The notes beneath the pieces are model-generated. The model was given only the letters and a program-made list of their open reading frames with translations. It searched no databases and was not told where the DNA came from. Both the position numbers and the translations under genes were made by a program. A DNA stretch of 64,000 bases from Symsagittifera roscoffensis (Eukaryota; Xenacoelomorpha; Acoela; Convolutidae): the NCBI RefSeq assembly GCF_963678635.1, contig NC_087064.1, positions 71,547,465-71,611,464 of the forward strand, given 5' to 3'. This document shows positions 31,205 to 43,265 of this stretch, one piece after another. How positions within the stretch are numbered: position 1 is the first letter of the stretch; each line of letters opens with the position of its first letter.

Positions 31205-32330
31205 TTTGTTTAGGGTGGTATAACCGAAAAGACACCATTTTTTTGATGGCGACAACAAAAATTTTACCAAGTAATTTTGAAAGTGCCTCAAAAAATTGCT
31301 ACTAGAAAAATTTTCTACCAGGTTTGTTGAACAACTAATCGTAAATAAAATCAATTGCGGAGCTTGTTGCTCAAGCCTACATTTTGTCTTGTTGTAACAA
31401 TTTTCATTACTGACTGCTTAGCTTTTTTGACGATTGTTCAAAGCAAAAAAATAACCAAAAAAATTAAGGAACTTTCGGTAGTTATGTTTTGAGCTTAATT
31501 GCTCTGAAAACTGAGGTGCTCTGATTTTTGGGTTGGTTTATTTGTCAGCTCAAATATCTGAGACATATCCTGTACCTATCTTTTTCTATAAAGCATTTAC
31601 TTCTTTTTTCGGTTCAATCAGGAAGGAACCTTTTCGTATCGTTACACTTTTTGTTTTAACAAGGGCAACGGTTTCTATTCACTCTTCATTTAAAAATTAG
31701 CGATTTACACTTTTTTTTCAATCAAAGCAAAGCCTTCAATTTACGCCCCATTTAAAAATAAGGCTATACAGAAGACCGTACATATTGCTTTATTGTTTCA
31801 AATTTTAAATCGGACCAAAATGAAGCGGTACGCCTATCTCTCTCCAAGTTGCATCAGCAACTTTGGTAGAAGTCAAATTAAAAAGGACTTAGTTTTTGTG
31901 CGCGACCTAGAAAAACTGGGCTTGAGAAAAGCCATTGTAATTGTTGCTGTTTCAGTTCCACTGAAAAATATTCTCGTTTTTCTTTCCTGATCAAAAATAA
32001 TTTAGTCGGGTCGCTTCCTAAGCTTAGGACGTTTGACACGACTTCAAAACTTTAAATCATTTGCCCCTGTCTTATGTCTAAGTCCAGTAAAGAAAATCAT
32101 ATCAGAGACCAAACCTCCTTCATATTTTCGTTCAAAACATTTTTCTAGGTTTTTGTCTTACAAAATACAGCTGTAAATTTGTTTGTGAGTAAATTTAATA
32201 AGCCAATCAAATTTTCACAAATTAGGATTCAGTTACTTAATTATTTAGATATTTTCATTAGAATTTAGGTATATACATTGAATAATGAGCCCATAGCCAC
32301 TGAATGATTAAAGTTCACTCCATTTGTCCT
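31205..32330. other. Unassigned stretch downstream of SMP-like gene C
   Basis: No gene is called. The plus-strand ORF at 31793-31990 has no recognised feature. From about 32220 the sequence is homologous to that downstream of paralogue D (48485 onward), so the 3' untranslated part of gene C probably lies here. Confidence 0.4.
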
Positions 32331-32335
32331 CGCGA

Positions 32336-32625
32336 TTATCCCTTTTTGCCTCCCTGGTGCTCAGTTATTCCTTGATTCACATTTTTGTCAGCAGCTCCTT
32401 GCGCCCTAAAAAGAGTATGGCAAGATTACCAAAAAAAGTTAAAACAAAACAGTCAGAAATTTTTTGCAAGTTAACTTTTTCGAAATTAAATGAAAACACC
32501 AAATCTGTGCTGATCAACCTGGAGGCGAATCCTCCCGATTCCACTTGGCCGGTTCCGCTTTGTGTGGCCTCGCTGCTCTGGGCTCTTGCGGCCGCATCTG
32601 TAGTCATTGGAGTTTCACCCGGCAT
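32336..32625 (-). CDS. SMP-domain (LEA-like) small protein, paralogue C
   Basis: Exons at 32519-32625 (ATG at 32625-32623) and 32336-32405 (TAA at 32338-32336), with a 113 bp intron at 32406-32518 (donor GTTGATCAGC, acceptor TTTTTAG). The product has 58 residues, one more than A, B and D (final G). Compared with A it has A for I in the A-A-A-R-I-Q-S block and 'FASRAQGAADKNVNQG' in the second block, where the Q-x-A-A-D-x-N-V end is closest to the classical SMP pattern. The intron sequence is hardly alignable with A's while the exons are, which indicates selection on the protein. A splice acceptor (ATTTAG) lies 12 bases before the ATG. A plausible 5' exon donor (AGAG/GTATGT) is near 32890. Confidence 0.85.
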
Positions 32626-33339
32626 GTTGATACAGTTCTAAATGGCAATATAAAGAAAACATTTGCTTGAAATTATTTTTTTAAGTTAAAAATCTATCGC
32701 CGGTTTTGGTTGTTATTAACAAAATTGACTTTTTTTGCAAAGTTATCGTTGAGTGTCATTTTCTTTCTGAAACTATAGGTTGCTTTTTCAGCTCGTGAAG
32801 ATACTCATAATTTGACACATTTTTAATGTAAAAAGTAGACTAAGTTTTCAAGTAAGAAAACTGAAAAAAAAATTAAGTTAATAAAACATACCTCTTTCTA
32901 TTTTTTCTTAAAATTCGAAGAGACTTTTAGTCAAATATGTTGCTTCTGATCTCTACTGTGGTTCTAAAATGAATGTTTTAGTGAAAAAAAATTGGTATAT
33001 AAAAACAGTGATTTTCATTAATGTGCTTTTTCTAGCTCTAACTTGGCGACAGTATATGTAAAAAGTATGCATTTCATTTCTCAGATATACAAAAATTGTC
33101 TAATTATGAAACCAACAACCATATTTGGATAGGAAGTAGATATTTTGGCGCTTTTGTTATGCTCTTCGTCGTTTCTGGCTTTTTTTTCATGGCTTGTTGT
33201 GCTGACTCAACCAAGTTTGATACAAAAACGAAAAGATTGTTTACTGAAAATACAAAAAATAGGCATGTGAAGCTAAGATGCACATCTCTTTGGGATTCGT
33301 TACCCTTTTTAGTGTGATAAAAATTTGGGGAAACCCCAA

Positions 33340-33690
33340 AAAGTCCATCATTCATTGGACCTATAATAAAAGATCAGCCTCATAACTTTCAAAACTATTC
33401 AAGTTGAATTCTGAGTAATAAAACTTTTAGCTCAAAATAGTCAAATGAATTGTTTTTTAGTCAAATGAAAGACAAACAAATAGCATAATAACGCTGCACT
33501 TGTGCGAACTTGTTAACAGGTTGCCAACAGAGGGAAGGATTCTATACAAAAACTAGAGCTCTATACAAAAACTAGAACTCAGTTTTGGGCTGTGAAATAG
33601 AAAAGATTCCGATTACTGTTACTATCAGAGCGTCCTTAAACACAAAATTTAAATAGTCAACTTGAAGAGTTTGACCAATTGAACTATTTT
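33340..33690. mobile_element. Decayed inverted-repeat element upstream of SMP-like gene C
   Basis: This stretch aligns with the element at 16174-16528: the block around 33357-33470 corresponds to the left arm and core, and TTTGACCAATTGAA near 33670 to the right part of the core. The arms are no longer good complements. It contains a small tandem duplication around 'actagagctctatacaaaaa' (33553-33590). Confidence 0.45.
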
Positions 33691-34247
33691 GTGTTTTGTA
33701 CGCCTGCTCATTGATACAAAAATCGATACATGGCCGGCAACAAAATACTTAATGTATCAGGAAACTCAAATATGATCTAATATACTTTTTTTGTTTCGAT
33801 GCGTTGTTCGATTTTCTGCGTTTTGTGGGATTCAAGTTTTATTAATCCGATTTACGAAGAAGTGTGAATCATTTATTATATGGGCGATTTTTCTTATCAA
33901 TTTATTTTTGGCGATCAAATAATAAAATTTTGCAAAGCAATTTTTTTTGATATGTTGAAGTTCTCGAAGTTCACACCCACAACGACTTGAAGCAAGATAC
34001 TGGGGCGTATTAATTTACTATTGATCAAAATTTGAAACTTGATACTTGAAGACCAAAATTTTTGGCTTGTAAACCTTTTCTCTGCCAACATCTATTCAGT
34101 ACCAAGTAGGTCGAAACACTCAGGTTTTTGCGCTGAAAAATGAAAAGTCTCGTAACTTTTTTGTTAGGTGGCTTCAAAAAGTTGGCGCCGATTTGATATT
34201 TCTCAGTAAAAATTACACAAAAAAAATTAGGAATCCTAAAAAAAATG

Positions 34248-34632
34248 CCCGGGTTGACCAAAAATGCTAATCATACAATTTTCATATATGGAAAAATGCT
34301 ACTCATACACTTTTCATGCAATTTCATAAGTACAGGAAATTGCATGAAAGGTCTATTATTAGTGATTTTTCATAAATTAAAATTGTATGGTAAGCATTTT
34401 TTGACAGAATTTCTTTGTCAAAAAAATTTAGAATTTATGATATGGGCGGTTATGGGCGGTTATTATCTGCTATTAGGATACACCGATTTTTATGCCAAAA
34501 CAAGAAAAAAATTATTTGAAAATTCAATTACACTATTCAAATGTATTAAAAATGTATGACTAGTATTTTTTCACAGACTTAGTTTATTGAATTGTATGAT
34601 TAGCAGTTTTGGTCTATGGAGCTCGACCCGGG
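34248..34632. mobile_element. Foldback element with CCCGGGTTGACC ends, copy 1
   Basis: The left end is CCCGGGTTGACCAAAAATGC and the right end the complement of a similar sequence ending CTCGACCCGGG. Inside, the phrase 'aattgtatgataagcatttt' or its complement recurs several times on both arms. The related, longer copy is at 46432-47350. No target duplication could be fixed and no ORF is present. Confidence 0.65.
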
Positions 34633-34836
34633 TAGTCACAAAGCTGAAAACCATCTGAACTAGAGTTTCATGGAAAGTAATAGATTATTATGATTTATAT
34701 CTGCAAAATTGCTAAGCAAAATACTCGATTTTCAAGACCCAGTTTACTGTGAGAATTGGTTTTTGGGGGGTTTTAGTCGATTCTTTTCGATCTTAAAAAA
34801 CTAATTATAATCCATTATTATCTGCTATAACCCATT

Positions 34837-35037
34837 TTATTCATCCCCTTGTACCTCACCCCCTCTCCTTAACGTTTGACATCCACCCCTTTTTTCACAC
34901 CCACAAGAGCCTCTTCCACACCCTATGGGCTGGACAATCGATTTACTTCTCTGCTTTATGAGAAAACAAGACAAAAGAATACAGAAGGAAAAAGCGACAC
35001 AATTTTTATAAGCGAGGTTGTGAATTATTGTGAGCAT
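34837..35037 (-). CDS. Small ORF with hydrophobic start and cysteine-rich part
   Basis: ATG-started minus-strand frame of 66 codons. Residues about 7-27 are hydrophobic (V-A-F-S-F-C-I-L-L-S-C-F-L), like a signal peptide or membrane anchor. Residues about 42-55 are cysteine-rich ('GCGRGSCGCEKRGGC'). The cysteine-rich part is encoded by a C-rich plus strand (34850-34925), unusual in this AT-rich region. An overlapping plus-strand frame of 60 codons (34876-35058) competes with it. No homologue is recognised; a chance ORF is quite possible. Confidence 0.25.
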   Translation of the reverse strand: MLTIIHNLAYKNCVAFSFCILLSCFLIKQRSKSIVQPIGCGRGSCGCEKRGGCQTLRRGGEVQGDE

Positions 35038-35059
35038 CTCATTTTTGCGGTTTTCTAAT

Positions 35060-37060
35060 ACATGAAGTGTTAGTCAAAAAATTAATGTCAAGTTTTTGAG
35101 TGCGGTTTTCAGGGATTAGAAAATTAGTATTACGCAATGTTTCAAACTTCAGATTGTTGATAACAATATTTACATCGAAGGTCAAGTTTCATAGTTTTTT
35201 GTCGGTCTATGAACGGTCTATAAACCTGAGGTTTGAAGTATTTAGTGTTAGTTTAAAATCTTAGTTTTTGGGTTAAAAAATTGTTTATTGATATTTAAAA
35301 ACGGCTAACAAGCCTAGCGTCCAGTGTTTCGGTTTGAACACCAACACTTGGCTCCTAAAACAAGGTTTCATGACAAATTTTTGTTTTCAGATTTCAAGTT
35401 TCAAAGATCAAAATTCTAATCGTAGGCTGTAAATCACAGTTTCATTCTAACAAAGTTATATTTAAAGCCAACTCATGGGCCTTGAGGTTTCAGATTAAGG
35501 TTTCAGGAGCCAACAAATTCCCATGTCTAATAAAAATATCAAAAAGTCAATATTGCTTGAACACATTAGGTAACACTAAGGACTATTTAGTGTACTTAAA
35601 AAGATTATTATTTTAAACGTTTAGGCTATTTAAAAAATTACTTTTATACCTCAGTGAAAAAAAAACATTAACGTAAGCTGTGGCAGGCACATTAATCAGA
35701 GATTAATGACAGCACATCTTGTATTATTATTTTGTTTTCAAAATTGAAACTTGTAGTAGGAAACAAAGTAACAAAAAAACTGTATGGAATATTACAAACA
35801 GCGTGACGAAATAAAACACTTTTTATTAAAAAAATGCCGGTGCCAAAAGACAGGATTCATAATCAATTTTCAAACGAACTACCCGGGTGATAGATACACA
35901 ATAAAACAAAAATAACCCACACTAAATTTTTCTTTTTCAGAAAAAAAAACGAAGTTCTTATTCAAATGTGTTAAAAAATTGTTTTTAAATATTTTTTGTA
36001 ACAGAAAAAAAAGCTGACAAAGCAACTCAAAATATGAGAAAAACTTATTCCTTAACTAAACATTGCATAAATTTTTCAGAATATATAATCACTGAAAAAC
36101 TATTCTGCTTTAATTATTATCATTATTGCCTATATGTTCGAATCAAATAAACCAAAAACTATCGAAAAAAGTTCACCGATGATGAAGATAAGTACAAGAG
36201 CAGCATAGAAAATGAAAACAACCTTATCAACCTTATCAAACAACCTTATCAAAATTTTTATACGTAACCTAAGTACCGCACTAGATTGGTAGATTGTCAA
36301 TGACAAAATTCAAATCTAAATATGATGATAAAAGAACGATAAATAAAATAGAATTCTTTGCCCTCGCGAGATCAAAACTCAGTTCCCCCGAGATCAAAAC
36401 ATAGAGCTCATAGATCTTAGACGAAAACCCAGCTAACTGCAATTCGACAGCAAAAAAATGACTACACAAAAATTGTGAATTAAAAAAAAGATTAAAAAAT
36501 TTGATAAGTAAATTATAAATACCAACAAACTACCAGAGTCTTTGTTTTTACCCAAGGAGTAAAAAATTATTTGGCTTGATATCAAATTTTTTCAATATTG
36601 TCACGCAACAAGATATACCATAGGTTATAGAAATCATAGAAAACGGTAACAAGGACATTTTCAGTGTATATAGGAGTTTTAGACAAAACAATTTTCAAAA
36701 GATTTACCAGGAAAATTATTGGAGATCGCTCTATCATACAAAAGAAAATTCTATAAATTATAATCTTGAAAGATATAAGTTTTTACAAAAACAAAATGCA
36801 AAAAAAAAACAATAAATGTATCCTTATCTAAATCAAATCCCCTCGGGAACAAAAATTTAATGAAAGGCCGTCAAACTTACATTTTATTAAACACCAAATC
36901 AATATTGGTAATAACTAAGGCACCTTCAAACATTAAATGAAAATGCATTCTTCAGAACTTCCAAAACTGATTGAAAGACATTAGCATTTAACGGCGAAAA
37001 CCCTAATAGGCGCCACACATTTCAAAGTTGGCAACATTTTTGTCTCAATGTTCTGACGTG
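35060..37060. other. Long AT-rich stretch without visible genes
   Basis: Two kilobases of AT-rich sequence in which I see no gene, element end or RNA. The minus-strand ORF at 36281-36469 is unremarkable. Confidence 0.45.
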
Positions 37061-37073
37061 TGTGACTTTCCAG

Positions 37074-38600
37074 TTTATGGATATCAATTAGAAAAAAGGT
37101 ATCCATTATTTGAATAAAACCGTACAAAAATATAATACTATAAAATCACCATATAATATAATACTAATAATATAATACTACAAAAATTACTATACAAATA
37201 TAATACTATAAATTTATGCTTCACGTCTCATCCAACATCTTCAATTGATCAAATGAAAACCCAAGATCTAATAAACTTTTGACAAATAAATATCTAATTT
37301 AATTTTCCAGTTCAAAAATCCAACCTGATAAAAAAAATTTTTTTTTTGACGAATCCTGTTTATGGACATCATTTTAAAAAAAATTACCGATCATTTGAAT
37401 ACAACCGTACAAAAATTTAAACATATAAAATCACCGGACTTTTATCACAGATTCACGGGTTTTAGGGTCTATAGTAAGCTTATAAAAAGTTTACATGAAG
37501 GAACTTGTACGTGGTTGTTGATTTCAAAAGCATTTCATGAGTTGATTATGATTCAAACTGTAGTTAAGCAGCCCACAGAGTACGGAAAAAAGTAACTAGT
37601 AGATCGTAGTAGATAAAGATGAACGTTCTAAAGATATTAATCATGAAATTTTTTTTTTAAACCAAAGGTACTAAAGTGATGATGAAGATAGAAAATTTAA
37701 TTTAACTAGAAAGTTTTCGCACAAAAGGAAAAAAAACGTCTTTATCTATATCACACTCACCTCAGTGACAAAAAACATAAATTTGTGGAACTGTTTTATT
37801 TTAAAAAAAACAGCGAATAAATTTGCTCTATCAAAAATTTTTTTGCAAAGTGCGTTCATTGAAACTTCAAAAAATTATCGACAAAAAACTTAAACTAATT
37901 GGAGATACACATTTCAAAGACGGTTATTTATTGTCACAAATTTTTGATTTGTGTGACCTTCTTCTTATTTTGACTCATCGAAACTAAGTCATATATATTT
38001 GAAACTACGCTCAGACTCTTGATAACGCGCGAGAAAATTTGTATTGCTCACAGGTATAACCCTGAACCAAACAACGTATTCGCGTCTCAGCCAACATCTT
38101 CAATCGAAGAATCAAAGGCCCATCCTAATCGTTTCCACCTTCCAAAAATGCAGGACGCCAACTACGGATTCAAGTCTCAGCCAATATCTTCAATGAATCA
38201 CCATAAGAAAGAAAGATTTAATTTAACTTTTGCCACATTTCAACAAACATCTCCAATGGATCATAGGAGGAACCAATGACCCAAAGTATGGGTTCACATG
38301 ACAACCAACAACTTCAATAGATTGCTAGGTGAACCACAGACTCAAGTTGACTATTAATTGCTTCAATAAAATTCTCCAATTGTTCACAAAAAGAATCCAA
38401 TTTTCATTAATTTTCCAAAATCATCATGAAAACTACGAATTTCTTAAGAAGTCTAGTCCAAAAACCCAGTTGGAGGAAAACACATTTTTTTGCTGGATTC
38501 AGTTTGTGGACATAAGTTTAGAAAAAAAGTATCTGATACGACATAATAAAAAAATCGTATAATAACTCAAACTAAAAAACTTGACGGGGAGCAAAACAAT
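37074..38600. repeat. Loose repeats around two motifs
   Basis: Motif 1 is a ~75 bp block with 'gtttatgga(c/t)atca' and 'aaccgtacaaaaat' followed by 'tataaaatcacc'. It occurs at 37074-37150 and 37357-37435, with a weaker third copy at about 38507-38565. Motif 2, 'tctca(g/t)ccaacatcttcaat' with a following 'gatca', occurs near 37224, 38089, 38171, 38238 and 38300, spaced 60-80 bp in the last four. The 86-codon plus-strand frame at 38019-38279 spans three of them. Between the motif 1 copies, 37120-37215 is rich in 'tataatacta'. Origin unknown. Confidence 0.4.
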
Positions 38601-39159
38601 TGTAAAATTTTTTTAAGGATATTTTGGAGTCTTGTCAGGTTATTCAACAGCAATTAATTTTAGAGAATTCATGAATTTAGTTTACTTCTGGAGACATGAT
38701 GTAAGCTGTCTCAGGAAAAATTCACATAGCGTCAAGTTACATCACAACTTCAAAGTATGACACTAATTTGGACAAAATGAAAAATCTAGTTTTCCCCAGA
38801 CATTTTAAAAAGTAACGTAACAGTGGAATAAATTAAATAATGCAAACCAAAAACTAAAGTTATTGCTATTTTCTGTTTTCCTCAATTTTTTGATCAAGCC
38901 AAAAGAAGTAGGAGAAATATCAAAACAAAAATTGCATTCGCTTATATAACTTTTATTCCTGATGACACAAGTCCTGTATGGTGCGTCCTTATCTGGAAGA
39001 TCTTTTGCAACAATTTCACCTACTGCTAAGCTCCGAAATTAGGTGTCGGCAGAAATTCAGACCTGAATTCCATGTCAAGTTTTGTAACAATCGACCCTTG
39101 CATACAATGCAAAAATTAAGATAATTTCTCGGTTGAAAATTAACTTCTCAGTTTTCTTC

Positions 39160-39325
39160 CATATTAGTATTTGGTTGAAATGATGGCCTCTTTGATTTCT
39201 TGGAGGAGAAGGCGACTCCGGCACTACTCAATGGCGTTGTCTTTTGTGACTCTTCGCTTCTGGCGTCCACAATGAGCTTGGCGTCCTCGATAAGTCTGTC
39301 GTCTTGAAAAAGCTTGGAGTCGAGT
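39160..39325 (-). pseudogene. Exon-like block of unknown protein (minus), inverted partner at 41203
   Basis: On the minus strand from about 39322 an open frame runs to a TGA near 39156. It contains 'DDRLIEDAKLIVDAR', 'TPLSSAGVAFSSKKSKRPSF' and a C-terminal M-E-E-N. The block is GC-richer than its surroundings. The frame cannot be extended upstream (stop at about 39330), so it would need to be a 3' terminal exon. A similar block lies inverted at 41203-41350 with a frame-breaking single-base insertion. No family is recognised. Confidence 0.4.
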
Positions 39326-39750
39326 GTTAGTCAAATTTAAACATTTACATATAAAAAAAACTTGACCTTAACAAAATTTAAGCTAGCGACAATCGTTGGG
39401 GAAGAGAATCGGTTGAAAATTTAGTAGATTTAGTAGATTCTATAGGTGAGAAACTAGTAAATAAAAAACGATCCTCATTCAAAACTGTGAAACAGTTAGT
39501 TAAAAAATTAACAAAAACTCTAACTAACATCGAAACTCCACAAATTTGAAAACCTACTTTCATAAGGGAAAGTTTTTTGCATCAAAGAACTAATTGCTAA
39601 TTTGAATGTTAAAAATACTGTATACTAATGTCCCACTCTTCACCAAAACGTTTGACTTAAAAATGCACATAATATTCATCTATTTGGTCAAGTTATGAAA
39701 ACAAAATCTGAGTCAACATCTTGCAGTTGTTTCTCTTTGTCAAAAGCAGT

Positions 39751-39885
39751 ATGTCGGAATTTCCAGAAAATGAAACAACTCGCCATGACCTAAATGTCGC
39801 ACCCTTGGAAAAATGGACTGATACAATTACTTTTTCGTTTCATACTACAGATATAGATCCTAAGAACATATCAATATTCATCTAA
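39751..39885 (+). CDS. Small ORF of 44 codons, unknown
   Basis: ATG-to-TAA plus-strand frame with protein-like composition, including 'NVAPLEKWTDTITFSFH'. It lies between the inverted exon-like blocks. A second frame at 39918-40151 follows in the same direction but starts without an ATG. No domain is recognised; weak candidate. Confidence 0.25.
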   Translation: MSEFPENETTRHDLNVAPLEKWTDTITFSFHTTDIDPKNISIFI

Positions 39886-40198
39886 GATTTGGCAAAAAAA
39901 ACACTGTTTAGCAAGGGTTGACTCTTTCTTTTGATTCCTTCGAAGTTTTCAGAAGTATACTCAGTAGCAATAACGTCAGAAAACCAAGCCATAAACATGT
40001 TAGAAAAACTCTTGGACAATTGGTAAAGTTGAAGCACAAAATAAATTACCTAGACACACATTTCTCTTTTAAACTTTTCGCGCCAATTCCAGTCGGCTTG
40101 GAGAGCTTCCTGATGAATGTTTCAAGGGACCGATTGAAAATTCGAACATAGAAGGCCGCGTGACATGACTAAGAGTTCTGTTTCGGATCTCTTCTGTG

Positions 40199-40440
40199 CT
40201 ATAGGTGGGAAACTGAACTGGAGCCTCTTAGACTCTGTTTAGCTGGCGACGACAAAGTTGGCCTGTGAGGAGCTACATTGAGTTGGGCATAATCCTTGAA
40301 ACAAAAGTGGGTTTCAGTTTTGGCATACTCTCCAACCGTTGTGAATTCTGGGATAAATTTCGCCCCAAACCTTTCCCACACTCATTCGTGGAGTGTGCTG
40401 CTTAATTGTTGATCCGCAACTCGGCCAGCTTCTTCTTTTT
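40199..40440 (-). pseudogene. GC-richer coding-like block of unknown protein
   Basis: Two minus-strand frames look protein-like in this 240 bp, GC-richer stretch. One is the 60-codon frame at 40199-40381, with 'FIPEFTTVGEYAKTETHF' and a serine-rich end. The other ends K-K-L-A-E-L-R-I-N-N near 40395. They cannot both be the original frame, and neither has an ATG start. Possibly an old exon or element fragment with frameshifts. Confidence 0.25.
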
Positions 40441-40741
40441 AGTTTCTCAATGCTAACTTTTGATCAAGCAAAATTGAACTGTGGTCATTAAACAACCAAA
40501 AATGCCTTCGCTCTTAAAAGTACCACTAATGCTAGCAGTTGATTAACACTACATCAAACAGTTTTCAGACAATATTCCCCAAAACTATTCGCATTGAAAA
40601 TGAGCTTGCATAAGATATTAGAACTAACTGCCCTTTATGTTTTTTGTAAAGATCTGTTTCTGCACAAAACTTTCTCACACATTTTCGAACATTACAATTT
40701 TGCAGTGACAAAAACAAACTACTGCTAGGAATTGGCTAACA

Positions 40742-41111
40742 TTACGAGGCCAAACTGTGCTTTTTGGGAAATGTAAGCGGATTCCGCAACATGGACGCTA
40801 CCTTTGTTCTTCTTTTGTTCTTTTTTTTCTTTGATTGTTCCGGTAAAATTTTAACATGTTTAAAGACTTGTCTCTGCATTTTTTTCATAACTAGATCGAA
40901 TAGATGATTTTTATGTGCATTTGTGAGACAAATCATTTAGTGATGAGTGGCAAGTTAGTTCACAGTTTTTTTTAACTTGTAAATTAGCAGTTAGTTCTGT
41001 CATGCAAACATTTTTGCCAATGCATTGTAGGTTTTCAAGTTTTTCAAGTTTTTGAGTTTTGAAGGCAGTTAGAGTTTTAGTTATTTTGTTTTGAATTTTT
41101 AACTGTTTCAC
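40742..41111 (-). pseudogene. Coding-like fragments with a frameshift, unknown
   Basis: Two overlapping minus-strand frames, 40911-41111 and 40742-40936, could form one former coding stretch with a frame change near 40920. The second is basic ('SKKKKNKRRTKVASM'). Composition alone supports them, so confidence is low. Confidence 0.2.
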
Positions 41112-41202
41112 AATTTTAAAAAAGGGATTATTTTTTATCCATGTTTTTCAATTGTAAAAAAATTAGACGTTAATTTTGTAGTCAATTTTGAATAGCACTC
41201 GG

Positions 41203-41350
41203 CTCCGAGCTTTTTCTAGACGACAGACTTATCGAGGACACTAAGCTCAATAGTGGACGCCAGGAAAGAAGATGCACAATAAACAAAGCCCCTTGAGTTG
41301 TGCCGGAGTCGCCTTCTCACCAAGAAAACCAACGAGGCCATCAATTCAAC
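41203..41350 (+). pseudogene. Inverted, frameshifted copy of the exon-like block at 39160
   Basis: On the plus strand this reads like the minus strand of 39160-39325, starting ACTCGGCTCCGAGC and ending near GAGGCCATCAATTCAACC, at about 80% identity by eye. It matches 'DDRLIED' but has an extra base after AAGCTCAA that shifts the frame, so it is a pseudo copy. Together the two form an inverted repeat with about 1.9 kb between. Confidence 0.6.
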
Positions 41351-41359
41351 CGTTTACTC

Positions 41360-42180
41360 CCAAGGACAGAATTGAGAAAATAATTTATAAGCCTAGAAAG
41401 TATCTTTTTTTTGCCTGCTAGTTTTAGAATTGATGATTCAATCTTCCTAAGATACTATTTTCTTTAGTTAACCAAACACAAATTTGTCGTGTAATGAAAT
41501 TTGTCTTTGATGGTTTTTCTTGGCCTTCTAGATTTAGTGGATAAGTCTTGATTTACATGCTTCTTTCATGAATTGAACCTTGAAGTTTTGAATTGGTGTG
41601 TGTGTTTTTTAAAATTTTGTCTTGTTCGTTATGATTGTTAAGAGTGTTTCTTTTTTGTCTGTGATAAATTTTGACTAGCAGACTTTCCAACGACCCATTG
41701 GAGTTTCTAAAAGTTTAATCATTCAAACGTGGTTTATATTTTGTTTTGTTTATAAATATTGATCACTAGATGATAGGAGTCTTCATTAAAGATAAATTCT
41801 CAATACCCACTTTTTGTGCAATCAAGCTGTTCCTATGTGCTAATTTCTTTGTGCTTTTTATTCGATATTAACAGAGTTTCGAAGAGTCCTTGATCTTCTT
41901 TGTATTTTCTGCGGTCTTGATAATAATTTGAGTAATTATTTTGCTCTTTTTCTAGAGAATGTGTTTTCTTAAGACATTTTTCTTTCTACTTTTTTGTATC
42001 TATGGTGATTTTTGAACTCTGTGATGTAACGAAAAGATATCTGAGGTATTTATGGGACAGTTAAAATCTCAATTTCAGAAGACATTTAAACTCGTGATTG
42101 TTGTAAAAATTGTTCGGTGGATATTAACCTGACGAGTAATTTTCATAAGCTTCTTCCACACCAAAAAAAAATTAGCAGAA
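41360..42180. other. T-rich stretch without visible genes
   Basis: No coding frame, element end or repeat pair seen. If the retroelement at 42186 once had a reverse transcriptase upstream, it is not recognisable here. Confidence 0.45.
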
Positions 42181-42185
42181 AAACA

Positions 42186-42893
42186 AGATTTTAAAGGACA
42201 AAGTCCATAATTTGATCAGAGAATATCATGTTATAAAAGGCCCTATATTACCCTCATCCGAAGGAAACTTTTACATTATGGTAATAATTGATGCATTCAC
42301 GCACTATGAAGCACTCAACCATGTACCTCATTGTAATGCTTGTTTTGCGTATACAACACTTTACGACCATTGGAGAGTAAAGTTTGGATTATCAGAAATC
42401 CTTGTCACAGATAATGGTATTGAATTTTTTTTAGAATGAAATCATCACACTATGTGTCCTTTATAACCTTAAACATAAACCCCGAACATCTCATTCCCCA
42501 TGGATTAATGGTTTAGTCGAAGGTATGAACCGTTCCCTACAAAAAAATCTCCGTTGTATAATAAATGGAATTGAGTCCAAATACACCGAATGGTCAATTG
42601 ACGTAAAACTATTCCTATTAGCATATGATTCAAAAAGAACAACAACCCTTGAATTATCACCATATGAAGTGGTTTCTAATCACAAACCACGTAAGCCAAT
42701 TATGTTTACAACAAATTCATCAAAAAAGGCACAAGGTTATTGTCAACCTACAAAAAACTCAATTTGTTACATTTTACCAATTCATACACACGATGAAGAT
42801 CAATTTCAGTATCTACAAACTTTAAAAGTAGCCTCTGGAACACATACAGAAATTATTTTGAGCCGAGATAAAGAACAAAACGAAATCTATTGA
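42186..42893 (+). pseudogene. Integrase fragment of a gypsy-type retroelement, one frameshift
   Basis: Plus-strand frames 42186-42439 and 42450-42893 cover the catalytic core of a retroviral/gypsy-type integrase (rve). The DDE residues can be placed: D in 'VIIDAFTHYEAL', D in 'LVTDNGIEF' and E in 'INGLVEGMNRSL'. Downstream 'SPYEVVSNHKPRKP' is also typical. The frame breaks once, in a T run at 42427-42435. Past 42893 the sequence still resembles the C-terminal integrase region (protein-like pieces near 42950-43260) but is full of stops. The N-terminal zinc-binding domain and all of protease/reverse transcriptase are missing upstream. The element is dead. Confidence 0.8.
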
Positions 42894-43129
42894 AAAACCG
42901 CTAAAAAATTTTCACAGAATGTTCAGTTCCAAATAAATTCACGTTTTACGCCAGCCTGAAACCTTAAAATGGGAAAATGGGTTTTAATCCAAAATTCTAT
43001 ATTACAGAAAGAAATCTCAAAAAAAACTATCTGAAAAAGATCATTTCAAATAACTGAAAAACCTACAGACAATACATATAAACGTATCGATCCCAACAAA
43101 AAAAAATGCAACATTGAGACAATCTTTTA

Positions 43130-43265
43130 ACATACTATCCAGAAGAAAACGCCCTTTGCGAATTAACACAATTGTACTCTTTTACAGGACAAAAAAATGA
43201 AGAAAATTCAACAGATAATATTAAACAACAATCAACGCAAAATCTCGATCGTTTATGATTTTTAT
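43130..43265 (+). pseudogene. Pol C-terminal remnant
   Basis: Open stretch on the plus strand with 'YYPEENALCELTQLYSFTGQ', followed by a polar tail and a stop. Its position 240 bases after the integrase core and its composition fit the extreme C-terminus of a gypsy-type pol protein. Confidence 0.4.

Noticed and set aside
31793..31990. 65-codon plus-strand ORF as a gene
   Set aside because: It has no ATG at its start, no second copy and no recognised motif; compatible with chance.
37074..38600. CRISPR-like array
   Set aside because: The repeats are few, imperfect and irregularly spaced, and the DNA is clearly eukaryotic.
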